Origin: Thermaurantiacus tibetensis
GTDB lineage: Bacteria > Pseudomonadota > Alphaproteobacteria > Sphingomonadales > Sphingomonadaceae
Reading direction: 5' to 3'
Assembly: GCF_015354055.1 (NCBI RefSeq)
Contig: NZ_JACHTM010000007.1
Span: 1 to 33,682 of the forward strand
Length of the DNA stretch: 33,682 bases
Positions 24,501-29,706 of this stretch are shown piece by piece. The notes beneath the pieces were generated by a model. That model did no database searches. It was not told where the DNA came from and saw only the letters and a program-made list of their open reading frames with translations. Within the stretch, counting starts at the first letter, position 1. The number at the start of each line of letters is the position of its first letter. The translations under genes were made by a program, and so were the position numbers.

Positions 24501-24901
24501 GGCCGCGCGCCGACCGTCAGCCCCACCCGCGGCACGCCCACGATCGCCGGCGGAGACGTGTGGACCGGTGGCGCCGCCACCGGGCCCACCGCCGCACTGC
24601 GCGCCGCGAGCCCCGCACCAGAGGCGTTGCGCGCCACCACCTCGCCCTCAATCCGCCGACCCACGTCCGCAGCCGTCAGCGCCAGCGTTGTTCCCGTCTC
24701 GCCGGGAATGACGAGCCCGTCGCGGAAATAGCGCCGCTCGAACACGGTCGGAGATCCGGTCCAGCTTCCGGTCGAGAGGCTGAGCGTGCCGCCGACGACC
24801 GGCGCCCCCGAGAGCACCGGCGGCGCCGTCAGCGCCGGCACGGCAGGCACGAACGCCGGCGGCGACCCTCCGGGAATGACAGCGCCGGCAAAGAAGCTCA
24901 C
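21530..24901 (-). CDS. Large Ig-repeat protein with SGNH-hydrolase-like region; candidate receptor-binding protein
   Basis: A 1123-residue protein (GTG start overlapping the previous stop as GTGA). Residues about 20-300 hold three Ig-like units, each with a GTLSLSTGSWTG or ETLTCSTGTWTG strand, a YQW motif and a closing AADVG/AADDG turn before a V-x-A/V-x-x-S/N strand. Residues about 300-700 are beta-rich and lectin-like. About residue 735 LNDCGQFGSGMHGFGWWW followed by VMNWAIPGAAR resembles blocks I-II of SGNH/GDSL hydrolases, and NPDKVHHA near 945 gives the DxxH of block V. Block I lacks the usual GDS, so activity is doubtful. A short beta domain closes the protein (EISTDGGSTWSMIDG). The coding sequence between about 22.0 and 24.0 kb is clearly lower in GC than all neighbours, which points to separate acquisition. 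A role in binding or deacetylating host surface sugar is inferred. Confidence 0.72.
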   Translation of the reverse strand: MSFFAGAVIPGGSPPAFVPAVPALTAPPVLSGAPVVGGTLSLSTGSWTGSPTVFERRYFRDGLVIPGETGTTLALTAADVGRRIEGEVVARNASGAGLAARSAAVGPVAAPPVHTSPPAIVGVPRVGLTVGARPGVILGVPEPAVTYQWRRGASDIPGATAALYTLAPADLGALVSCRLTATNSAGASSADTAQIGPVTEGEPAPADPPVNVVMPGITGTPTVGETLTCSTGTWTGTAPITYAYQWQRAPAASGPWSNITGATASSYTLVAADDGQHIRVRVTASNVAGSADAFAASVGPVTAIEPLASPRSLAFSDRNGAFGQRHWLNAPAFANLYRSGTSRADGVLGITVWQLQQGLRNMDSFNATTDRRTTQCTYIANSTSDGNSSVYIGYYGAAHSNTARRSRFYVRMSAPGPSTVEALSEEWTVEEPVRVLAVMSGTQFRVDLIRLDGTLISGTPVDASSFNGIASPAACRIGTDTRAGNSVFSSAKSAWVSDLFYARRAPTASDVSALAAGEAPDAVFGSDLDCHWRLWGPTDLAQTAGAVSRGALTLGTDGPLDVEPGPSIWWNGGPRRIFARVHQPGYVAGFAANGPYQADIPVYIRNGGGGATHVEARACVWQDGATTWRPWVRVTSTPLADGAEVLVDLPGVSFSDWLTIEVRREDDPTVKACTERCGVGPKVVIAEGPSTVQIPVGTIPANTNPIWNSLRVHDGLVSAAVVMARLDYPGNTVHAILNDCGQFGSGMHGFGWWWRQLCANLGVRRVCHVMNWAIPGAARFRWYNDDVLSGSYRYTGDLTTPGTGCVTDVLLKSCARNGARDITAVFLQPGPQDLPVASQLQVRYNAWLLGSDRTGDGNGGSGPPPRHYGQFNLSHPLTALFIMTPRYLGGVSENVSEAGQAAVATLFSGWRNNLATYYNAATFPKMWATFSNDLAFEEQGNPDKVHHAAVMLEGAPRFFGRMAYDVAKISGMLPSYNPRVMPPATFAINAARDTITVTWTPANGGTFVTGNGGPTVGGMEISTDGGSTWSMIDGTLSGSTVTYTGDWSAVSDANLRLRWLRGRWPAVVAASTSNADQLAAIIAENALLPNALYETIPAAASAPAWIGPGVPTFRSEADMTPAP

Positions 24902-25221
24902 TGCGAGATCCTGATCTCGGCCGCGCCCGACGTGTGGGCCGAACAGCGCATACGGAACAGCACGCCCGGCTCGGGGCAGCTCATCACCTCGACGGCCCGC
25001 GCCGTAAACGTGATGGCGTTGCCGAGCGAAGTCAGCGGCAGCCACGTCGCCCCGCCGTCGAAGCTGCACTCGGGCACCAGCGTGGCGACGAAGGTGCCGC
25101 CGATCGCCAGGATGAACCGGCCAGAGAAGGCAGCTGGCGCGCTCGTCTGGCCCACGGCCGAAAGCGTGGCGGTCACCACCTGGCTCGCGAGATCGGCGGC
25201 ACTCGGGGTCGGCTTGCCCAT
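24898..25221 (-). CDS. Small beta-sandwich protein, first gene after mor
   Basis: A 107-residue protein, MGKPTPSAADLASQVVTATL, then FSGRFILAIGGTFVATLVPE, CSFDGGATWLPLTSLG, FTARAVEVMSCPEPGVLFRM and AAEIRISQ. The strand pattern suggests a compact beta-sandwich, as in short phage head- or tail-associated proteins, but I recognise no named family. AGGAG stands six bases before the ATG. It is the first gene after the promoter-like gap downstream of mor and is coupled to the large Ig-repeat gene (GTGA), so it may be an accessory subunit of that protein. Confidence 0.7.
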   Translation of the reverse strand: MGKPTPSAADLASQVVTATLSAVGQTSAPAAFSGRFILAIGGTFVATLVPECSFDGGATWLPLTSLGNAITFTARAVEVMSCPEPGVLFRMRCSAHTSGAAEIRISQ

Positions 25222-25302
25222 GGCGGCTCCTGTCTGTGGCCGCTGTCCTACTCCGCATGTGGGACAAGCCCTGCCGGACCATCGTCCGGCAGGGGCGCGC
25301 AC
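25222..25302 (-). promoter_or_regulatory. Candidate middle/late promoter region (Pm-like) with dyad
   Basis: This gap after mor holds the dyad GCCGGAC-N4-GTCCGGC (25273-25290), the decamer GTGGGACAAG (25259-25268, plus strand) and TAGGAC at 25250-25245 on the minus strand as a possible -10. A ribosome-binding AGGAG lies near 25230. No -35 box is visible. Mu Pm also lacks a -35 and needs Mor bound to a dyad just upstream, so the layout fits Mor-dependent activation. The extended stem (CCCTGCCGGAC/GTCCGGCAGGG, 25269-25294) could instead be a terminator for the early operon, but there is no U-run. Confidence 0.45.
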
Positions 25303-25662
25303 TCACACCGGGAGACGCAGCTGGGCTGCCGCAGCCTGCGCTGCCGCGCGGATCCGACGCACATGGCGTTCGGTGGTCCACAGCGCCTTCGCAATCTCGC
25401 TGTCTGGCACGCCGGCCGCGGCCATTTCAAGCACGCGCCACCGCTTGGCCGCCGCCAGTGGCGGCTCGAGGTGGGTGCCGCCGTAGTAATCCGCCAGCAC
25501 CGCGGCCTTGTCGGCGCCGATCGCGGCTGCGATCGGGTGGTCCGGCCCGATTGCCTGCGGCACGTAGATCCGCCGGCCCGCGAACGCCGTCATGAACGCG
25601 CGCGCCGCCTGTGCCCCGATCACCAGCGCCAGCTCCTCGAGGCTGGCTGCGATCACCGCCAT
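25303..25662 (-). CDS. mor: Mor family transcription activator
   Basis: A 119-residue protein of the Mor/C family. The N-terminal dimerisation part (LEELALVIGAQAARAFMTAF) is followed by the strand segment GRRIYVPQAIGPDHPIAAAI and a helix (AAVLADYYGGTHLEPPLAAA). A C-terminal helix-turn-helix sits at about residues 80-108 (EMAAAGVPDSEIAKALWTTE, then RHVRRIRAAA). Mu Mor (129 residues) turns on the middle operon. It shares one base with the GemA stop region and is the last gene of the early block. The next gap downstream has a dyad that may be its target. Confidence 0.88.
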   Translation of the reverse strand: MAVIAASLEELALVIGAQAARAFMTAFAGRRIYVPQAIGPDHPIAAAIGADKAAVLADYYGGTHLEPPLAAAKRWRVLEMAAAGVPDSEIAKALWTTERHVRRIRAAAQAAAAQLRLPV

Positions 25663-26342
25663 CAGCCTGCCCTCCGCGCCTGTGCAGCGCGCAGCGCCGC
25701 GCCCATCGCATCGGCCATCCGGTACAGAGCGGCCATCGGCTCGCGGTGCCAGCAGGTGCCGAACCGCTGCTCGACGGAGGGGGCGTCCGGCTCGAGCACG
25801 CGCAGCTTCGCGTCGATCGCGCGGATCAGGTCCTTCACCTGGTCACCCGTCGAGATCCAGTCCGGGTCCCAGCCGTGCCGCCGCCCAATCGCCTTCAGCG
25901 CCTCGGTCACCCGGAAGACCTGCGCCTGGTCGGCCCACTGCAGCCGCGTGCAGCCGAGCTGGCGCCGCGCGAAGGCCTCGAGCGCGGCCTCCGAGCGGTT
26001 GCTGACAGCCCCCAGCTGCCACAGCGAGATCCACAGCGCCCGCGCCTTGCGCGCCGCCGGGTGGTCGGCAGGGCGCGCGCCACACCGGGCCGGCCGCGGC
26101 GCCGCAGGCCTCCAGCCCAGCCGCTGCATCTCTTCGACCACGCGCTCCAGCTCCGCGATGGAGCACAGGCCGGCGGATGACTTGCCCGTCATCCGGGCGA
26201 TCACGGCCTCATAATCCTCACGTGAGAGGCCCATCTCCTTGGCCGCGAGATGCACCTTGGCAAGCAGCGCCCGCCGCGCCGGGTCCGGCGCGAACCGCGG
26301 CGCGCTGGCGGGTGCCGGCCGGCCGCTCAGGCGAGCCTCCAC
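25662..26342 (-). CDS. gemA: GemA family regulatory protein (DUF1018)
   Basis: A 226-residue protein with the GemA pattern: RALLAKVHLAAKEMGLSRED, YEAVIARMTGKSSAGLCSIA, ELERVVEEMQRLGWRP, KARALWISLWQLGAVSNRSE, ALEAFARRQLGCTRLQWADQ and RVTEALKAIGRRHGWDP. The proline-rich linker at about 78-97 is normal. In Mu the corresponding gene alters host gene expression and DNA topology early in growth. The C-terminal ~60 residues extend beyond the core. The gene overlaps the preceding one by 16 bases. Confidence 0.9.
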   Translation of the reverse strand: MEARLSGRPAPASAPRFAPDPARRALLAKVHLAAKEMGLSREDYEAVIARMTGKSSAGLCSIAELERVVEEMQRLGWRPAAPRPARCGARPADHPAARKARALWISLWQLGAVSNRSEAALEAFARRQLGCTRLQWADQAQVFRVTEALKAIGRRHGWDPDWISTGDQVKDLIRAIDAKLRVLEPDAPSVEQRFGTCWHREPMAALYRMADAMGAALRAAQARRAG

Positions 26343-26641
26343 ACGATTGCGGTCCGCCCGCTGTCGTTGCGCCGGCGCTGGCTCGTCTTCACCACCAGCC
26401 CTTCCACCGCGAGCTCGGACACGCGCGGCCGCACCGAAAGTACCGTCTCGCCCAGCGCGCCGGCAATCTCGTCGGCCGTCAGCGGGCCATGCCGTCTGAG
26501 CGCCGCCAGCACCGCACCCCGCAGCCGGCCAGCCTGGTCGCGCATGCTCGTCGCCGCCTCAGCCGAAGTCGCCTGCCGCTTGAACCCGGGCGCACCCGGG
26601 TAGCGCTCCTGCCAGCGGAACAGGGGGAGATCGGCGCTCAT
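26327..26641 (-). CDS. Small winged-helix DNA-binding protein
   Basis: A 104-residue protein. Residues about 35-100 form a winged-helix domain: GRLRGAVLAALRRHGPLTAD, EIAGALGETVLSVRPRVSEL, then AVEGLVVKTSQRRR and a closing strand TAIVWRLA. The N-terminal part (LPLFRWQERYPGAPGFKR) is a short tail. ATG 26641 overlaps the previous stop as ATGA. It is probably an early regulator of phage or host genes; the target is unknown. Confidence 0.75.
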   Translation of the reverse strand: MSADLPLFRWQERYPGAPGFKRQATSAEAATSMRDQAGRLRGAVLAALRRHGPLTADEIAGALGETVLSVRPRVSELAVEGLVVKTSQRRRNDSGRTAIVWRLA

Positions 26642-26958
26642 CGCGCGCCTCCAGCCCGCCCGGCGCGAATGAGCTGCATCAGCCGCCGCGCCACCACGCC
26701 ACGGCTCCGCCCCAGCTCGGCCGCGATCAGCCACCCGGGAAGGTGCGCGCGCCGCATCTCCAGCAGCCGCGCATCCTCCTCTGGCGTGAAGCCGCGCGGG
26801 TGCCGCGCTGGCGGCGCGCCCGGCAGGAGCTTGCGGCGCTCGCGCACCGACGAGACCGAGCGGCCGAGCGCGGCGGCGAGCTCAGGGTAGCTCGCCCCGG
26901 CCTCGAGCATCGCCGTCAGCCGCGCTTCCTCGGCCTCGGTCCAGGGCTTCCCGGTCAC
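26638..26958 (-). CDS. Two-repeat Myb/SANT-like helix-turn-helix protein
   Basis: A 106-residue protein made almost only of two similar repeats: KPWTEAEEARLTAMLEAGAS, YPELAAALGRSVSSVRERRK, and RGFTPEEDARLLEMRRAHLP, GWLIAAELGRSRGVVARRLM. Each has an aromatic residue at the start (W or F), an acidic E-E motif and a helix-turn-helix ending in a basic helix, like Myb/SANT or GcrA-type DNA-binding units. The GTG start was chosen from the GTGA overlap. Early position suggests control of transcription. The family was not identified further. Confidence 0.72.
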   Translation of the reverse strand: MTGKPWTEAEEARLTAMLEAGASYPELAAALGRSVSSVRERRKLLPGAPPARHPRGFTPEEDARLLEMRRAHLPGWLIAAELGRSRGVVARRLMQLIRAGRAGGAR

Positions 26959-27050
26959 GGGGTCGCCACCCAGAAGAGCCACAGGACCACGCCGGCCAGC
27001 AGCACGGCCACGAACTCCCCGAGGAGCACAAGCGCCTGCCGCGCGCTCAT
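26955..27050 (-). CDS. Tiny single-pass membrane protein
   Basis: A 31-residue frame, MSARQALVLLGEFVAVLLAG followed by VVLWLFWVATP. It overlaps the gene before (ATGA) and after (GTGA), so both its ends fit the operon chain exactly. Almost the whole peptide after residue 5 is hydrophobic and would cross the membrane once. Such small early membrane peptides often serve in superinfection exclusion or host takeover, but nothing here shows its role. Confidence 0.6.
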   Translation of the reverse strand: MSARQALVLLGEFVAVLLAGVVLWLFWVATP

Positions 27051-27232
27051 CGCCCGTCTCCTTCGCGCGCCGGCTCGCCCAGCCTCTCGCACACCCTGTG
27101 GAACCACCGGTAGCCGTCAAGCGCGGAGCGCCCGGCGCGCCGCGCGGCCGTCTCGATGTCCTGGCCATCCGCGAGCGCATCGTCGAAGATCTCCGCCTCC
27201 ACGCGGTCGAAGGGCCGGAAGCGCCGGGTCAT
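27047..27232 (-). CDS. Small early protein, possible helix-turn-helix
   Basis: A 61-residue protein: MTRRFRPFDRVEAEIFDDAL, ADGQDIETAARRAGRSALDG, YRWFHRVCERLGEP and a short tail. The central part (DIETAARRAGRSALDGYRWF) could be a helix-turn-helix. ATGA overlaps join it to gam upstream and to the tiny membrane gene downstream. No family is recognised. Confidence 0.68.
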   Translation of the reverse strand: MTRRFRPFDRVEAEIFDDALADGQDIETAARRAGRSALDGYRWFHRVCERLGEPAREGDGR

Positions 27233-27825
27233 GCTGCACCTCCGTTCAGCCCGGCGATTGGCGCCGGCTCGCCAGCGACAGTCTCGACCTGCGCCGCAGG
27301 CACGATCCGCTCGATGAAGAACTCCTCGCGCTGCCGCACCTCGAGCCCGAGCCCGGCAAGAACCCGCGCATCCTCGCCGTCCGGGCCATCCTCCCCGGAA
27401 CGGGCCAGCGCCTTGATGAGCGCAGGCTTGTCGAGCTCCTTCTTCACCCTGAGCGCCCACGCGAACCCCAGCAGCTCCAGGCTCTGGATGAGATCGGTCT
27501 CGCCATGCGGCACGTGGAGCCTCGGCGGCGTGGTGCGCTCGCCGATCCGGCACCCGGCGATCTCGGCCGACTTCCGGCCGGAAGCAACCTCCGCACCCGC
27601 CACCGCCCACCAGGGCTTCAGGCGCAGGAAGATGGTCCTGAGCCGCGCCTTAAGCGCCCCTGCCGCCTCCTCGTGCGCCGCCTTCAGCCGCGCGAGCTGT
27701 GCCGCATGGGCCTCCTCCAGCGCCACGAGCTCGGCATCGAGCGCGCCGAAGTCGGCAAGAAGGGCGCGGGCCTCCTCGAGGCTTCGGGCGGCTGGGTCGG
27801 CGTCTGCCTTGCGTCTGGTGGCCAT
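27229..27825 (-). CDS. gam: Host-nuclease inhibitor, Mu Gam family
   Basis: A 198-residue protein with the Gam pattern: a long N-terminal coiled coil (LVALEEAHAAQLARLKAAHE, AAGALKARLRTIF), then the strand-rich end-binding region GRKSAEIAGCRIGERTTPPR, LIQSLELLGFAWALRVKKEL, DKPALIKAL and the end FFIERIVPAAQVETVAG. Mu Gam (174 residues) binds double-stranded ends as a Ku-like dimer and protects DNA from exonucleases such as RecBCD. The size and order fit. It lies in the early operon in the usual place after MuB. Confidence 0.88.
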   Translation of the reverse strand: MATRRKADADPAARSLEEARALLADFGALDAELVALEEAHAAQLARLKAAHEEAAGALKARLRTIFLRLKPWWAVAGAEVASGRKSAEIAGCRIGERTTPPRLHVPHGETDLIQSLELLGFAWALRVKKELDKPALIKALARSGEDGPDGEDARVLAGLGLEVRQREEFFIERIVPAAQVETVAGEPAPIAGLNGGAA

Positions 27826-27836
27826 GGCAGCTCCTT

Positions 27837-28037
27837 TCAGGTGAGCGGGGTGAGCGCGGCCGCGAGCAGCGCTGCAGCCACAAGGATGAGGGCGTGGCCG
27901 AACTGCCGGCGCAGCCGGCGCGCGCGCATGAGCGGCGTCTCCGTCGGCACCAGCGGCAGCCGCGGGACGTTCTGCCGCACCGGCCGCGCGTAGAGCCGGT
28001 GGTCGGGAAAGCGGGTCTCGAACCTGGGCTCAGTCAT
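27837..28037 (-). CDS. Small early membrane protein
   Basis: A 66-residue protein with a basic N-terminal part (RARRLRRQFG before the membrane segment) and one C-terminal membrane segment (about residues 47-63, HALILVAAALLAAALTPLT). The charge distribution suggests that the N-terminus stays in the cytoplasm. It overlaps the preceding gene by eight bases. The function is unknown. Confidence 0.6.
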   Translation of the reverse strand: MTEPRFETRFPDHRLYARPVRQNVPRLPLVPTETPLMRARRLRRQFGHALILVAAALLAAALTPLT

Positions 28038-28389
28038 CGAAGGCCTCCATCACCATCGCGAGCGCCCGCTCGGCAGCCCGCCGCCATTCGCGGTCGGTCG
28101 CATGCAGCGCCTCGGCCCGCGCGCGGGCATGCAGGATCGTCGTGTGATCGCGGCCGCCGAACAGCCGCCGGCCCATCTGGGTCGATGACCAGGCCGTCAC
28201 CCGGTCGGCCACCCACACGCAGGCAAACCGCGCCTCCACGGCCTCGCGCAGCATCCGGCGCGAGACGACGAGATCGGCCGGCACGCCGAAGGCCTCTGCC
28301 ACTTCCATCACGATGAGGTCTCGCGTCGGCACCCACATCGGCGCCACGCGGCGCTCCGGCCGCAGCTCCAGAACGTCTGGCGCGCTCAT
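28030..28389 (-). CDS. DnaA domain-IV-only (Bac_DnaA_C) protein
   Basis: A 119-residue protein with the DnaA-box-binding signature GGRDHTTILHA at residues 78-88. It is preceded by VMEVAEAFGVPADLVVSRRM and CVWVADRVTAWSSTQMGRRL, which match the helices of DnaA domain IV. The ATPase domain is absent. Such truncated proteins occur in Mu-like phages of alphaproteobacteria near MuB. It may bind host DnaA boxes and bring host replication to the phage or disturb host initiation; that is inference. The ATG overlaps the preceding stop as ATGA. An upstream extension of the frame is not needed. Confidence 0.82.
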   Translation of the reverse strand: MSAPDVLELRPERRVAPMWVPTRDLIVMEVAEAFGVPADLVVSRRMLREAVEARFACVWVADRVTAWSSTQMGRRLFGGRDHTTILHARARAEALHATDREWRRAAERALAMVMEAFDD

Positions 28390-28661
28390 GGCTGCCTTCC
28401 TCCCGGCACCACGCCGAGCCCACGCCGCCGGCGCTGCGCGCGCGCGGCCCGCGCCATCGCTCCAAGCTCGGCCAGCGTCAGCACGGGCAGCGCGACGATG
28501 CCGGTGCCGGGCTCGTCCACGTGCCGCAGCGCAGCCGCGATCGCCGCAAGCCGGGCCTCCACCGCCTCGGGAGTGACAGGGCCTTCCGCCGCCAGCACCC
28601 TCAGCTCCTCGAGCGCCTTCCAGGCGGCCTTGAGCTGCTCTCGCACACCCGCGCCGCTCAC
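28386..28661 (-). CDS. Small early protein after MuB, unknown
   Basis: A 91-residue, mainly helical protein: REQLKAAWKALEELRVLAAE, GPVTPEAVEARLAAIAAALR, then ALPVLTLAELGAMARAARAQ and a basic Arg-rich end (RRRRGLG). The GTG overlaps the MuB stop as GTGA. No family is recognised. It lies between MuB and the DnaA-like gene, so a part in replication or transposition control is possible. Confidence 0.65.
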   Translation of the reverse strand: MSGAGVREQLKAAWKALEELRVLAAEGPVTPEAVEARLAAIAAALRHVDEPGTGIVALPVLTLAELGAMARAARAQRRRRGLGVVPGGRQP

Positions 28662-29629
28662 CGCGCACCTCCCTCGGCCGCAGGCATCAGATCATAGCCA
28701 AGCTGCCGCCAGGCATCGTCCAGGTCAGAAACCGTGATCGGCCGCCCGGCGTCAGTCGCCACGATGCCGGCGAGCTTGATGACCTTCGCCACGCCCCTGA
28801 GCCCCCCCGGCTTCGCCGCGAGCTTCTGCATCCGGGCGATCAGGGCACCATCCGCCAGGCCCCAGGCGCGCGCGATCATCGCCGCGTCCTCATCAGTCGG
28901 CCGGTACTGCACATGCCGCATGGAGATCCGCGAGTGCAGGCGGGCCAGCAGCTTCGCGCGCACGCCGCCGAGCCGGCCGACCACCCGCTCGTAGCCCACG
29001 AACGCGATCCCGCACCCCGTCTCGTCGTGCCAGCTCCGCACTTCGTCGAGCGCCCGGTCCGAAAGCTCCTGCGCTTCGTCGATGATGAGAAGGCCGCGCG
29101 CCGAGCGCATCCGCCCGACGATGCGGGCCGTCAGCGCCTGCGGGTTCGAGCGGCTCTCGTCGAACCCCATCGCCTGGCACACGGCAAGCTGGAACGGCTG
29201 CAGCCCAGAGGCGGACGGCCGCGCGGTCGCCAGCCACACGTTGGAAGCCCGCGCCTGGTAGGCCCGTGCTGCCAGCGTCTTCCCCGTGCCCGGCGGCGCC
29301 GAGATCGCCACGATCTCGCCCGTGTGCGCCCAGCCGAACAGGTGCAGGAACCGCAGCGCAGACGGCGTCTCGATGAAGCCGGGGTCGCGGATCAGCCGCG
29401 CCGTCAGCTCGGCGCGCCGGCTGTCGGCGTCGAGAAACTTCCGCACCTCCAGCGCCACCCTGGCATTGTCGCCGGCATACTGGCCCCCTGCCCAGGGCGT
29501 CAGCGTGCCCTCGGGCACGCCCACCATCCGGGCAAGCTTCGCCCAGGAAGCGCCGTTCGCCTCCTTCCAGTCCTTCAGCCGCTCGCGGAGCTCCGCGATC
29601 GTCTCTGGTGTTTCCGCCGTCGGTGTCAT
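28658..29629 (-). CDS. B: MuB-type AAA+ transposition target-selection ATPase
   Basis: A 323-residue protein. Residues about 10-50 form a helix-turn-helix (KLARMVGVPEGTLTPWAGGQ). The AAA+ core has Walker A APPGTGKT (111-118), Walker B LIIDEA (181-186, Asp184 and Glu185), and a sensor-type segment GCGIAFVGYERVVGRLGG. The C-terminal helical domain (AKPGGLRGVAKVIKLAGIVA) follows. Mu MuB (312 residues) forms ATP-dependent filaments on DNA, brings target DNA to MuA and gives target immunity. All core residues are present. It follows the transposase gene after a gap that holds a strong hairpin. Confidence 0.93.
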   Translation of the reverse strand: MTPTAETPETIAELRERLKDWKEANGASWAKLARMVGVPEGTLTPWAGGQYAGDNARVALEVRKFLDADSRRAELTARLIRDPGFIETPSALRFLHLFGWAHTGEIVAISAPPGTGKTLAARAYQARASNVWLATARPSASGLQPFQLAVCQAMGFDESRSNPQALTARIVGRMRSARGLLIIDEAQELSDRALDEVRSWHDETGCGIAFVGYERVVGRLGGVRAKLLARLHSRISMRHVQYRPTDEDAAMIARAWGLADGALIARMQKLAAKPGGLRGVAKVIKLAGIVATDAGRPITVSDLDDAWRQLGYDLMPAAEGGAR

Positions 29630-29668
29630 ATCCTGCCTTTCCCTTGCTGGCCCATTCGGCCGGTCACC

Positions 29669-29701
29669 GGGCGGTGCCGGGGGCTGAAGCCGGCACCGCC
29701 C
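29669..29701 (-). terminator. Strong hairpin between the A and B genes
   Basis: A perfect 12-bp stem, GGGCGGTGCCGG/CCGGCACCGCCC with a 9-base loop, lies six bases after the MuA stop codon. There is no U-run on either strand. It may reduce read-through from A to B, protect the 3' end of the A message or act as a processing site. Confidence 0.45.
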
Positions 29702-29706
29702 ATCCC

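Noticed and set aside
28390-28668. Upstream extension of the DnaA-like gene to a 212-residue frame
   Set aside because: The extension overlaps the preceding gene fully and is Arg/Gly/Ala-rich shadow sequence; the ATGA start at 28389 fits the operon pattern.
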